This document shows, piece by piece, positions 1 through 5,697 of a stretch of 7,578 nucleotides of DNA. Origin of the DNA: Candidatus Wolfebacteria bacterium GWA1_42_9 (GTDB taxonomy: Bacteria; Patescibacteriota; Minisyncoccia; UBA6257; JAGOQP01). The notes beneath the pieces were generated by a model, which was not told the DNA's origin, did no database searches, and worked only from the letters and a program-made list of their open reading frames with translations. The position numbers and the translations under genes were made by a program. The stretch lies in contig MGIN01000014.1 of the NCBI GenBank assembly GCA_001793775.1, positions 1 through 7,578 on the forward strand, given 5' to 3'. The stretch's first letter is position 1. The number at the start of each line of letters is the position of its first letter.

Positions 1-690
1 ATCTCCAATGAATCCAGCGGTGAGCCGACGGATGTTTCCGTTACCATCGGCTGGAACACAAGCTATGCCGCTACCAGCCAGGTGATTTACGCCAAAGAAG
101 GGGAGAGTCACACTCTTGATTTGAACGATAATTCCGGAACGCCTCCCAAATACGGCTATGCCAGAACCACTCCCGAATATGATGTCAGTCCGCCAACGGT
201 TACTCACTTCGTTACCGTTACCGGACTTGATCCCAACACCGTTTATTACTTCCGAACGGTCTCTCACGGCTCTTTGGTTTTTGGTGGGGAACACACATTC
301 ACTACTAAAGAAGCCGGCCAGGGAGGATTGGTCTTACTGACACCGACGGGAGGAGCGACTCCCACCGGCGGTGGAGTTACGGGAGGTGGAACAACCGCTC
401 CCACTGGCGGGGAAGCCGGCGGCGCTCCTGCTCCGGAAACAATTCCTGCCGGACCGGAAGTGACAGTCACGGGCGGTGAGACAATTCCTCTCACTGCTGC
501 TGTTGGAACCGTGCTGCCCGCTCCGCCCCCGGCTGCCAGCTTGCTTCTGGCTAACATCTTGAGTTTGGGAAGCGACAGTAACTGGGTCAGTTGGCTGGTT
601 CTTCTCTTGATTCTCTTGTTGATTTATGGAATTTGGCAGACAATTCGCTCTTGGTCTAAGAAAAAGAATAAGGGAAACATTCAGGGATAG
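1..690 (+). CDS. Surface protein with fibronectin III-like domain and C-terminal membrane anchor (5' partial)
   Basis: The reading frame is open from the first base, so the N-terminus lies outside the window; 229 residues are visible. Residues 1 to about 102 look like a fibronectin type III domain, as also found at the N-terminus of purple acid phosphatases: beta-strand text with IGWNTS near the start, then the hallmark GLDPNTVYYFRT and a closing EHTFTT strand. Residues about 108-178 are a low-complexity linker of Gly, Thr, Pro and Ala with repeated PTGG units. Residues about 195-214 (WVSWLVLLLILLLIYGIWQT) form one transmembrane helix, followed by a Lys-rich tail, which predicts an outside domain on a flexible stalk with a short cytoplasmic end. 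FN3 domains usually serve adhesion or spacing; no enzyme domain is visible. An internal GTG at 82 should not be taken as the start because the domain begins upstream of it. A terminator follows 14 bases after the stop. Confidence 0.8.
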   Translation: MSNESSGEPTDVSVTIGWNTSYAATSQVIYAKEGESHTLDLNDNSGTPPKYGYARTTPEYDVSPPTVTHFVTVTGLDPNTVYYFRTVSHGSLVFGGEHTFTTKEAGQGGLVLLTPTGGATPTGGGVTGGGTTAPTGGEAGGAPAPETIPAGPEVTVTGGETIPLTAAVGTVLPAPPPAASLLLANILSLGSDSNWVSWLVLLLILLLIYGIWQTIRSWSKKKNKGNIQG

Positions 691-703
691 TTGAAAAACC
701 TGA

Positions 704-734
704 CAAAAATCCGCCTCCGGGCGGGTTTTTGTTT
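704..734 (+). terminator. Rho-independent terminator after the surface-protein gene
   Basis: A 12-bp stem with one G-T wobble is formed by CAAAAATCCGCC (704-715) and GGCGGGTTTTTG (720-731) around a TCCG tetraloop. The T-run lies within the 3' arm and continues as TTTC. It separates the surface-protein gene from the cassette that follows. The A-run on the 5' side means it could also work on the opposite strand. Confidence 0.9.
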
Positions 735-781
735 CAAAAAATAATCCTGAATTTTGTGAAGGACAGGTTTTTCGTTACTAG

Positions 782-810
782 TTGACATCATCTTTGAAAA
801 ATTGTATTAT
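782..810 (+). promoter_or_regulatory. Strong sigma70-type promoter for the Cys-rich protein gene
   Basis: A perfect -35 TTGACA (782-787) is followed after exactly 17 bases by TATTAT (805-810), one mismatch from the -10 consensus. Transcription should start near 816-818, leaving a leader of about 90 bases before the ATG at 906. The promoter lies just after the upstream terminator, so the downstream gene is its own transcription unit. Confidence 0.85.
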
Positions 811-859
811 TCTTTCAGGTTTTCTAACCGAAGTTTTGCACCAAACTGCTGTTGAACAG

Positions 860-886
860 AGAGGGCGGTGCAGAACACCGCTCTTT
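860..886 (+). promoter_or_regulatory. Hairpin in the 5' leader of the Cys-rich protein gene
   Basis: Bases 860-870 (core GGGCGGTG) pair with 876-886 (core CACCGCTC) around the loop CAGAA, giving about 11 bp with two G-T wobbles. The hairpin ends 9 bases before the Shine-Dalgarno and leaves that site free. Only three T residues follow, so it is not a convincing terminator. It may stabilise the mRNA or set up ribosome access; the role is inferred. Confidence 0.5.
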
Positions 887-895
887 CGCAAAAAA

Positions 896-900
896 GGAGG
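896..900 (+). promoter_or_regulatory. Shine-Dalgarno GGAGG that fixes the start at 906
   Basis: GGAGG, preceded by an A-run, sits 5 bases before ATG 906. This rules out the in-frame upstream TTG at 852, which lies before the leader hairpin. It is the only strong Shine-Dalgarno next to a start codon in the window, and it goes with the unusual composition of this gene. Confidence 0.85.
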
Positions 901-905
901 ACACG

Positions 906-1280
906 ATGTCCGGGAACCAGACATGTACCTGCAGTAATTGCGGATACATCTTCATCCCATCCTTTTCGTTCGACTTCTACCCGAAGCCGACCGAAGAGGA
1001 CCCGAGCGCTGGCCTGTGCGAGACGTGCCTCATGCAAGGGGCGTTCCTAGGGCCGCCGGTTCCCATCCCCGACGGATACGAAGAGGCAGTGTGCAGACAG
1101 GGCGAGGGAGAAGCAACTTGCAGCTTCCTTGCCCGGGACGCCAATGGCCCTAAGTGCCTGAAGGGCAGTTCCATGGAGCCGAACATCATCGGAAGGAGGC
1201 TCCAGGGATCTATGAACGCCAAGGGGGATAACTGCTCCGGCCCGCCTCACTTCACGGTGACCAACGAGAAGCAGTCCTGA
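906..1280 (+). CDS. Small Cys-rich, zinc-ribbon-like protein of unknown function
   Basis: This is a 124-residue soluble protein with nine cysteines (7, 9, 12, 38, 41, 63, 72, 84, 110) and no signal peptide or membrane segment. C9-x2-C12 with C38-x2-C41 reads as a zinc ribbon with a long Pro- and aromatic-rich insert. The second half has four spaced cysteines (63, 72, 84, 110) ending in GDNCSGPP, which could hold a second metal or Fe-S site. I do not recognise the family. By hand count the stretch is about 59% G+C, against 30-45% in most neighbouring genes, and its codons are biased to C or G in the third position. It has its own promoter, a strong Shine-Dalgarno and its own terminator. Composition and start signal together suggest acquisition from another genome; that is an inference. 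The start is fixed by GGAGG at 896-900. Confidence 0.8.
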   Translation: MSGNQTCTCSNCGYIFIPSFSFDFYPKPTEEDPSAGLCETCLMQGAFLGPPVPIPDGYEEAVCRQGEGEATCSFLARDANGPKCLKGSSMEPNIIGRRLQGSMNAKGDNCSGPPHFTVTNEKQS

Positions 1281-1317
1281 AGCCAGCACCGGCAACACGC
1301 AACACCAGCTCTCAACC

Positions 1318-1357
1318 GCGCCCAAGAGGAAGTTTTCTCTCGGGCGCATCGCTTTTT
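1318..1357 (+). terminator. Rho-independent terminator of the Cys-rich gene
   Basis: GCGCCC (1318-1323) pairs with GGGCGC (1342-1347). After one A/C mismatch the stem continues as AGAG (1325-1328) with CTCT (1337-1340), possibly plus two weak pairs toward the loop. ATCGC and then TTTTT (1353-1357) follow. The short gap before the T-run is slightly unusual, but the stem is strong. Confidence 0.75.
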
Positions 1358-1373
1358 ATCCCAAACCCCTCTT

Positions 1374-1402
1374 TTGATTTTCCCGCCCCAGAGGGATAGA
1401 AT
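1374..1402 (+). promoter_or_regulatory. Promoter predicting a nearly leaderless transcript
   Basis: TTGATT (1374-1379) and TAGAAT (1397-1402) are separated by 17 bases. The expected transcription start, 6-8 bases past the -10, falls at about 1408-1410, which is the ATG itself. The purine-rich GAGGG at 1391-1395 lies between the two promoter boxes and would not be transcribed, so it cannot act as a Shine-Dalgarno if this promoter is the one used. Confidence 0.6.
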
Positions 1403-1408
1403 AAAACC

Positions 1409-2395
1409 ATGAACTACTCAATTAATAAGGGCAATATATCCGTCGCGTTACTTTCAATAATCGCTCTCGTTTTTGCCATCGGCGGTTTCGGGTTAGGTTA
1501 TTTAACTTTATCCAATCCATCTCCCGAAGAAGTTCTTCACAATATGATGGCCAGTGTGTCATCGCTTAATTCCTTTTCACCAAGTGTTTCTGTCAAAACG
1601 GAAACGGTCTCGGATAAAGAAAAATCAACGACCAGTTATAACGCATCAATTGACCTTGATATATCTGATCCGGGCAACGGCCAGTTTCGGGCATCTCTAA
1701 ATTCTCAAGGTGGTTCGGAAGAACTTCCACTATCGATTAATGCCCAAATTATCCTTAAGGATAAAATTTACTATCTAAAAATTGACTCAGGGACATCTAT
1801 TGGCCCATTCAGCTTGGATTCAATTGCTGATCAGTGGGTAAAGTTTGATACTCAAAAGGCCTCTGACAAATCAGCAATTTCCAGCATTGGTCTGGTCAAC
1901 ATTCCTACTTCGACTACTTTAGAAATTACATCCCAGGAAATGTCTCAGTTTAGAGAGCTGATAAAAAATGCCTTTATTTTTAAAGACATAGTTGATCTTG
2001 GTAAAGAGGAAATTAATGGGGTTAAAACTTATCATTACGGCTTTGTTCCTGATGACGCCGCTCTTGATTTGTTTACGAAAGAATCAGCCAAGCTTCTACA
2101 CTCTGAATATCAGCCTAAATCGGCATCAACATCGGAAGATCTTTTTTCTCAAGCCAAGTTTGAGATATGGATGGGGACTAAAGATTATCTGCCGAGAAAA
2201 ATGACCGTTGCGGGCCTGGTTAAAGATACTGAAAAAGGTAATGTTTCCGGTAGCGCGGTCCTGACATTCAGCAACTTCAACAGTATCCCTCCCATTCAAG
2301 CGATAGCCGACGCCAAGCCTATAGAAGAAGTACTGGAGTCACTTTTAAATAGTTTATTCAGCGGATTTAATACCTCCTCATCCAATAAACAATAA
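1409..2395 (+). CDS. Membrane-anchored LolA/LppX-like protein
   Basis: This 328-residue protein has an N-terminal hydrophobic helix at about residues 11-34 (core ALLSIIALVFAIGGFGLGYL) and no lipobox cysteine, so it is most likely an uncleaved signal anchor with the rest outside the membrane. The helix is followed by PEEVLHNMM and then alternating beta strands (YNASIDLDIS, LPLSINAQIIL, KIYYLKID), a DLGKEEINGVKTYHYGF segment and FEIWMGTKDYLPRKM. This layout is typical of the LolA/LppX/LprG half-barrel superfamily, whose members bind or carry lipids or lipoproteins; a few are stress sensors. The assignment rests on pattern and not on a catalytic motif, so ligand and role are unknown. The C-terminal 40 residues are a likely helix with a Ser/Asn-rich end. 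It has its own promoter and no clear terminator. Confidence 0.7.
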   Translation: MNYSINKGNISVALLSIIALVFAIGGFGLGYLTLSNPSPEEVLHNMMASVSSLNSFSPSVSVKTETVSDKEKSTTSYNASIDLDISDPGNGQFRASLNSQGGSEELPLSINAQIILKDKIYYLKIDSGTSIGPFSLDSIADQWVKFDTQKASDKSAISSIGLVNIPTSTTLEITSQEMSQFRELIKNAFIFKDIVDLGKEEINGVKTYHYGFVPDDAALDLFTKESAKLLHSEYQPKSASTSEDLFSQAKFEIWMGTKDYLPRKMTVAGLVKDTEKGNVSGSAVLTFSNFNSIPPIQAIADAKPIEEVLESLLNSLFSGFNTSSSNKQ

Positions 2396-2404
2396 GATAA
2401 AATC

Positions 2405-2445
2405 AGTCTAAGTTTTTAGTTTTTAGTCTTAAGTCTTTAGTTAAT
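2405..2445 (+). repeat. Tandem heptamer repeat, consensus AGTYTTW
   Basis: Successive units begin at 2405 (AGTCTA, one base short), 2411 (AGTTTTT), 2418 (AGTTTTT), 2425 (AGTCTTA), 2432 (AGTCTTT) and 2439 (AGTTAAT). The array lies between the membrane-protein gene and the abiE promoter. It is flanked by an 8-bp inverted repeat, AATAAGAT (2391-2398) and ATCTTATT (2444-2451), followed by TTTTG. That could make a weak long-loop terminator, but the stem is AT-only in its outer part and I do not rely on it. Confidence 0.6.
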
Positions 2446-2481
2446 CTTATTTTTTGAGCGGGGGATACCCATACCCAATTC

Positions 2482-2510
2482 TTGACATCTATTTTTCGTG
2501 GTAATATACT
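2482..2510 (+). promoter_or_regulatory. Strong promoter of the abiE operon
   Basis: A perfect TTGACA (2482-2487) and TATACT (2505-2510) are separated by 17 bases. The start site is expected near 2517, giving a leader of about 23 AT-rich bases without a Shine-Dalgarno before ATG 2540. Confidence 0.85.
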
Positions 2511-2526
2511 GAAATAGTCCATTTCA
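2510..2526 (+). promoter_or_regulatory. Candidate AbiEi operator over the transcription start
   Basis: TGAAAT (2510-2515) and ATTTCA (2521-2526) form a perfect 6-bp inverted repeat around a 5-base spacer. It starts at the last base of the -10 box and covers the predicted start site. AbiEi-type antitoxins are known to bind inverted repeats at their own promoter, so this is the natural candidate; the match is short and the role is inferred. Confidence 0.45.
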
Positions 2527-2539
2527 TTTTTTTAATAAT

Positions 2540-3166
2540 ATGATTAAGAAACTGAAACGTATCGAAGTAGAAGAAAAGCTCAAATCTTTAGGTTTGGAAG
2601 TATTTACTCCCCGCGAATTCAGGGATGTTTTTGGCGTACCTTCAGAAATAGCATCTGTATTTATCTCTCATAATGCGGACAGTGGACTATTCCTCAAACT
2701 TCGCAATGGTTTCTACATGATAAAAGACAGCCATCCTTCCCACTATTTGATTGCTAATAAACTCTATGAGCCATCTTATGTTTCTTTAGAAAAAGCTCTT
2801 TCCCATTACAATATCATTCCGGAGGTGGTTTATTCCATAACTTCGGTTACCACCAAAATTTCCAGAGAGTACAGCACGCCACTGGGAGTTTTTAGCTATC
2901 AGCGCATAAAAAAAGAGGCCTTTACCGGATACAATCTGCAACAAATAGATCGTGCCAAGGTTTTATATGCGGAAGCGGAAAAAGCCCTGGCCGACTACCT
3001 GTATTTTGTGGATTTAAAAAAAGTTTCTTTGAATGACCGATTGGATTTAAAAAATATAAATAAATCTAAACTGATAAAATACGTAAAATTGTTTGATCGC
3101 CCGAGGATGTTGAATCTTGTTAAAGAAATTTATGTTGAATATAGAAAACCTAGAAAAATTTACTAA
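2540..3166 (+). CDS. abiEi: AbiEi-family antitoxin / transcriptional regulator
   Basis: This 208-residue protein is the likely antitoxin of an AbiE-type toxin-antitoxin pair. Residues 1-65 form a winged helix-turn-helix with the wing FLKLRNGFYMI (51-61). Residues 79-130 carry the family's central pattern: YVSLEKALSHYNIIPE, then ITSVTTKISREYSTPLG and FSYQRI. AEAEKALADYLYF (144-156) matches the C-terminal segment usual in AbiEi. In known AbiE systems the antitoxin represses the operon through its N-terminal domain and counters the toxin through its C-terminal domain. The ATG at 2540 has no Shine-Dalgarno but sits about 23 bases past a strong promoter, and no better start is visible. Its 3' end overlaps the next gene by 35 bases, which suggests translational coupling. 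A function in phage defence or plasmid upkeep is possible but not shown by the sequence. Confidence 0.85.
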   Translation: MIKKLKRIEVEEKLKSLGLEVFTPREFRDVFGVPSEIASVFISHNADSGLFLKLRNGFYMIKDSHPSHYLIANKLYEPSYVSLEKALSHYNIIPEVVYSITSVTTKISREYSTPLGVFSYQRIKKEAFTGYNLQQIDRAKVLYAEAEKALADYLYFVDLKKVSLNDRLDLKNINKSKLIKYVKLFDRPRMLNLVKEIYVEYRKPRKIY

Positions 3167-3854
3167 ACAGGCCCAAACTAGTTTGGAAAATGTTGTCCGA
3201 GAATACTGCCAGCATCTGTTTTTGTCATACCTTTATAAACAACCAGGATCGGAAGGGTTGTTATTTAAAGGAGGTACCGCTTTAAGGATTATTTTCCGCA
3301 GTCCTCGTTATTCCCAAGATTTGGATTTTACTGGCATAAACATCACTCAACTGGAAATAGAAGAAATATTCACAAACACCTTGGCAAATCTGGAAAATAC
3401 CGGAGTCAAAATAGAACTGAAGGAAGGAAAACCCACCACTGGCGGATATTTAGGTATCGCTATTTTTGGGGCCTACGGTATGAAAATTAATGTCCAAATT
3501 GAGGTATCTTTGCGTAAAGGCAGGGGACTAAAAGGAATTAGAGAGATGATTGAAAATGATTACATTCCCGCCTATACACTTGTTCATCTGCCCAAAGAAG
3601 AAATTGTCGCAGGCAAAATGCAGGCCCTTATTAATCGCCATAAGCCCAGAGATTTTTATGATTATTTCTTCTTGCTTTCTGGCAACTATCAAATTACCAA
3701 GAAAAAAGAAAATTTGGACAAAGTGCTTGAGTTATTGGAAGAGGCCAAAGTTAATTTTCGCAACGAGCTTAAAAAACTCCTTCCGGCCAGCCACTCTATG
3801 CACCTGCGCAACTTCAAAAAGATTCTCAAACAAAAAATTTTAAGTTTTTATTGA
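3132..3854 (+). CDS. abiEii: AbiEii-family nucleotidyltransferase toxin
   Basis: This 240-residue protein belongs to the DUF1814/AbiEii nucleotidyltransferase family. Visible motifs are KGGTALR (46-52), a following arginine, then SQDLDF (61-66) with the metal-binding pair D63 and D65; a probable third acid, E124, in the strand NVQIEVSLR (120-128); and EEIVAGKMQAL (156-166) followed by RDFYDYFFL (173-181), the usual motif IV region. All expected catalytic residues appear intact, so the toxin should be active. The related MenT toxins add nucleotides to tRNA 3' ends and block translation; GTP-dependent activity has been described for AbiEii. The substrate here is unknown. I chose ATG 3132, which overlaps abiEi by 35 bases; an in-frame TTG at 3117 would add five residues with no better signal. 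Neither has a clear Shine-Dalgarno, consistent with translation coupled to the antitoxin. Confidence 0.87.
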   Translation: MLNIENLEKFTKQAQTSLENVVREYCQHLFLSYLYKQPGSEGLLFKGGTALRIIFRSPRYSQDLDFTGINITQLEIEEIFTNTLANLENTGVKIELKEGKPTTGGYLGIAIFGAYGMKINVQIEVSLRKGRGLKGIREMIENDYIPAYTLVHLPKEEIVAGKMQALINRHKPRDFYDYFFLLSGNYQITKKKENLDKVLELLEEAKVNFRNELKKLLPASHSMHLRNFKKILKQKILSFY

Positions 3855-3891
3855 AATTGATGCTCGCCACCCAAAGGACTTGAGTCTATTT

Positions 3892-4419
3892 ATGAAGATT
3901 AACGTTGCTTCTCATAACAGGGTAAAAATAGAGGCGGTAAAGGAAATACTTCAGGATTATCCGCATTTGGCCGGCGCCCGGGTGGATTCCATTAAGGCTG
4001 TCTCCGAGGTGGATAATCAGCCCAGATCATTGGAAGAAACGATGCAGGGAGCGATGAATCGGGCTAAAAACGCTTTTAACGACTGTGATTATTCGATTGG
4101 TTTGGAATCGGGGATGATGCGTGTTCCCATGAGCAAGACTGGTTATATGGATGTCTGTGTTTGTGCTATTTATGACGGAAAAGAATTTTATTTTGGCCTC
4201 TCGTCGGCTTGGGAATTTCCCAAAAAAGAAGTATCGGACCTCATAATAAATAAAGGTTTCAATATGAGTCAGGCAATCAACCATGCCGGATTAACCAAAA
4301 ATCCCAATATTGGTTCCGAAGAAGGCGCTATCGGAATTCTTACTAAAGGTAGATTAGACCGTAAAGAATATACCAAACAAGCTCTCCGAACCGCCCTCAT
4401 CCATTTGGACGTAGAATAA
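3892..4419 (+). CDS. yjjX: Non-canonical purine NTP phosphatase (inosine/xanthosine triphosphatase), YjjX family
   Basis: This 175-residue protein matches the DUF84/YjjX family, which hydrolyses ITP and XTP so that deaminated purines do not enter RNA and DNA. Visible signatures: N-terminal INVASHNRVKIEAV with N9 and K12 for phosphate binding, QPRSLEETMQGAMNRA (43-58), YSIGLESGM (67-75), and the C-terminal GAIGILTKG with R157 and Y160 (145-160). Length is normal for the family. ATG 3892 is chosen because the protein then begins directly with the family's first strand. The TTG at 3880 has AAAGGA almost touching it, while the same site is 13 bases from the ATG, a long but possible spacing. The gene starts 37 bases after abiEii with no promoter or terminator seen, so it is probably read through from the abiE promoter. 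No functional link with the toxin is implied. Confidence 0.88.
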   Translation: MKINVASHNRVKIEAVKEILQDYPHLAGARVDSIKAVSEVDNQPRSLEETMQGAMNRAKNAFNDCDYSIGLESGMMRVPMSKTGYMDVCVCAIYDGKEFYFGLSSAWEFPKKEVSDLIINKGFNMSQAINHAGLTKNPNIGSEEGAIGILTKGRLDRKEYTKQALRTALIHLDVE

Positions 4420-4516
4420 AAATATAAGTAAAGCAAAAAATAAAGAGCATTTAATCGGCAAAGTTCACAAAAATAAAATCAAAAAGCCCCGCAAGTAGTT
4501 TTGACTTATCATCTTC

Positions 4517-4545
4517 TTGCCTTTTATTTCTTCGTTTGCTATCAT
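4517..4545 (+). promoter_or_regulatory. Probable promoter of the metK riboswitch transcript
   Basis: TTGCCT (4517-4522) and TATCAT (4540-4545) with a 17-base spacer would start transcription near 4552, about 15 bases before the aptamer. A second candidate, TTGACT (4501-4506) with TTATTT (4524-4529), has a better -35 but a poor -10. The stretch 4420-4516 otherwise shows only AT-rich sequence without a gene or a convincing terminator. Confidence 0.5.
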
Positions 4546-4567
4546 TAAATCACAACTGAATATTGTC

Positions 4568-4690
4568 CTTATCAAGAGTGGCGGGAAGAGTTCTGGCTCT
4601 AAGATCCGCCCAGCAACCCTTTGAAGCGATACTTTGAAGAAGGTGCTAAATCCAGCCCAAGCCGCTCGTCGGCCGGTGGGGAAGATAAAA
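4568..4690 (+). promoter_or_regulatory. SAM-I (S-box) riboswitch aptamer upstream of metK
   Basis: The conserved SAM-I core is readable in order. CTTATCAAGAG opens the element (4568-4578). P2 is formed by GGCGG (4580-4584) with CCGCC (4606-4610) and by AGAG (4587-4590) with CTCT (4597-4600) around a loop with TGG. CAGCAACC (4611-4618) follows. P3 pairs ACC (4616-4618) with GGT (4642-4644) and CTTTGAAG (4619-4626) with CTTTGAAG (4632-4639). AAGGTGCTAAATCC (4640-4653) is the conserved P3-P4 junction. P4 includes GCCG (4661-4664) with CGGC (4670-4673) and CCCA with TGGG (4656-4659, 4677-4680). GAAGATAA closes P1 by pairing TTATC (4569-4573) with GATAA (4684-4688). SAM binding should stabilise P1 and lower expression of metK, whose product makes SAM, giving feedback control. 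Confidence 0.93.
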
Positions 4691-4696
4691 TTAAAA

Positions 4697-4726
4697 CTCT
4701 TTCCCCGTGAAAGAGATTTTTCTTTT
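4697..4726 (+). terminator. SAM-controlled terminator (riboswitch expression platform)
   Basis: CTCTTTC (4697-4703) pairs with GAAAGAG (4709-4715) around CCCGT, followed by ATTTTTCTTTT, whose last base touches the metK ATG. The competing antiterminator is GGGGAA (4678-4683), part of the P4/P1 closing strand, pairing with TTCCCC (4701-4706). When SAM holds the aptamer closed, GGGGAA is occupied and the terminator can form. Without SAM, the antiterminator removes the terminator's 5' arm. The purine-rich 3' arm is also the only Shine-Dalgarno-like sequence before metK, so the hairpin could hinder initiation as well. Confidence 0.85.
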
Positions 4727-5677
4727 ATGAGCGCAAAAAATGTAAAAACCTGCGAATTCGTTTCTCCTAAGCATCCCGATAAGGTCTGTGATTTTATCGC
4801 CGACTCCATTTTGGATGCCTATCTTAAAAAAGACCCTAATTCCCGTACCGCCATTGAAGTTTTGGGCGGACACAAGCTTGTTAACATCACTGGTGAAATT
4901 TCCAGCACTGCCAAAGTTGATGTTGAATCAATCGTCAAAAATATTATCGGTCCTGATTATCAGATAAACATCAACTTTGCTGAACAAAGTCTGGAAATCG
5001 CCAGGGGAGTGGTTATCGGGGGAGCCGGTGACCAGGGGATTATGAACGGCTATGCTACCAGTGAAACGGATAATTTTATGCCTTTGGAATACGAACTGGC
5101 GCGGGACTTGTGCCAAAAAATTTACGAAAAATATCCTTACGACGGAAAAGTCCAGGTGACTCTTGAAGATAAAAAGGTAAAAACGGCTGTTGCCAGTTTT
5201 CAGAACACCTCAACCAAAGAACTGGAAGAATTCGTCAGAACTCTGATTGATTCGGAGAATTATCTCATCAATCCAGCCGGTGAGTGGCACCAGGGAGGTT
5301 TTGACGCCGACTCCGGCCTCTCCGGAAGAAAAATTGTTATTGATAACTACGGGCCGGAGATAAGTGTCGGCGGTGGTTCTTTCAGCGGGAAAGACGCTAC
5401 CAAAGTAGATAGAAGCGCTGCTTATATGGCTAGAAAAATTGCCGTGGATCTTTTGAGAAAATACCAGGCCAGAAAGGTGAAAGTAAAATTGGCTTACGCT
5501 ATCGGTAAAGCCGAACCCCTGATGAAAATCGCTGTCGTTGACGGAAGAGAAATGGAGATTGAGGGCTATGACTTAACTCCGCAGGGGATTATCAATCTTT
5601 TGGATTTAAAAAGGCCGATTTTTGCAAAGACAGCTATCTGGGGACACTTCGGCCGCGGGTTTAGGTGGGATAGATAA
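4727..5677 (+). CDS. metK: S-adenosylmethionine synthetase, compact form
   Basis: This enzyme makes S-adenosylmethionine from ATP and methionine. The 316-residue protein keeps the family signatures from end to end: HPDK (16-19), GGAGDQG (98-104), NGYATSETD (107-115), DADSGLSGRK (193-202), GGGSFSGKD (215-223) with KVDRSAAYMAR (226-236), and the C-terminal LDLKRPIFAKTAIWGHFGR (292-310). Usual bacterial MetK has about 380-400 residues. Both termini and the ATP, metal and phosphate sites are present here, so it is a compact enzyme and not a broken gene. The shortening falls in the region before GAGDQG, which carries the mobile active-site loop in E. coli MetK, in the segment after ETD, and near the C-terminus. 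ATG 4727 is the start because upstream in-frame codons (from 4634) lie inside the riboswitch and terminator. Expression is predicted to fall when SAM is high. Confidence 0.95.
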   Translation: MSAKNVKTCEFVSPKHPDKVCDFIADSILDAYLKKDPNSRTAIEVLGGHKLVNITGEISSTAKVDVESIVKNIIGPDYQININFAEQSLEIARGVVIGGAGDQGIMNGYATSETDNFMPLEYELARDLCQKIYEKYPYDGKVQVTLEDKKVKTAVASFQNTSTKELEEFVRTLIDSENYLINPAGEWHQGGFDADSGLSGRKIVIDNYGPEISVGGGSFSGKDATKVDRSAAYMARKIAVDLLRKYQARKVKVKLAYAIGKAEPLMKIAVVDGREMEIEGYDLTPQGIINLLDLKRPIFAKTAIWGHFGRGFRWDR

Positions 5678-5697
5678 ATAATTATTTTTTTACTCTT

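Noticed and set aside
264..557. 97-codon minus-strand open frame rich in Pro, Val and Gly
   Set aside because: It is a shadow of the PTGG-rich linker of the surface protein; GC-rich repeats open the opposite frame.
807..1349. Several overlapping open frames on both strands over the Cys-rich gene
   Set aside because: High G+C makes stop codons rare. Only the 906-1280 frame has a promoter, a Shine-Dalgarno and a terminator in register.
4481..4505. Possible terminator after yjjX (CAAAA and TTTTG arms)
   Set aside because: The arms pair only through A-T, the GC-rich middle has no complement, and there is no proper T-run.
4634..4726. N-terminal extension of MetK from an upstream in-frame TTG
   Set aside because: These bases form the riboswitch and terminator, and the protein family starts at the ATG at 4727.
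5680..5697. AAATAATTATTT palindrome and T-run after metK as a terminator
   Set aside because: The stem is AT-only with no loop, too weak to stop polymerase; read-through to the next gene is more likely.
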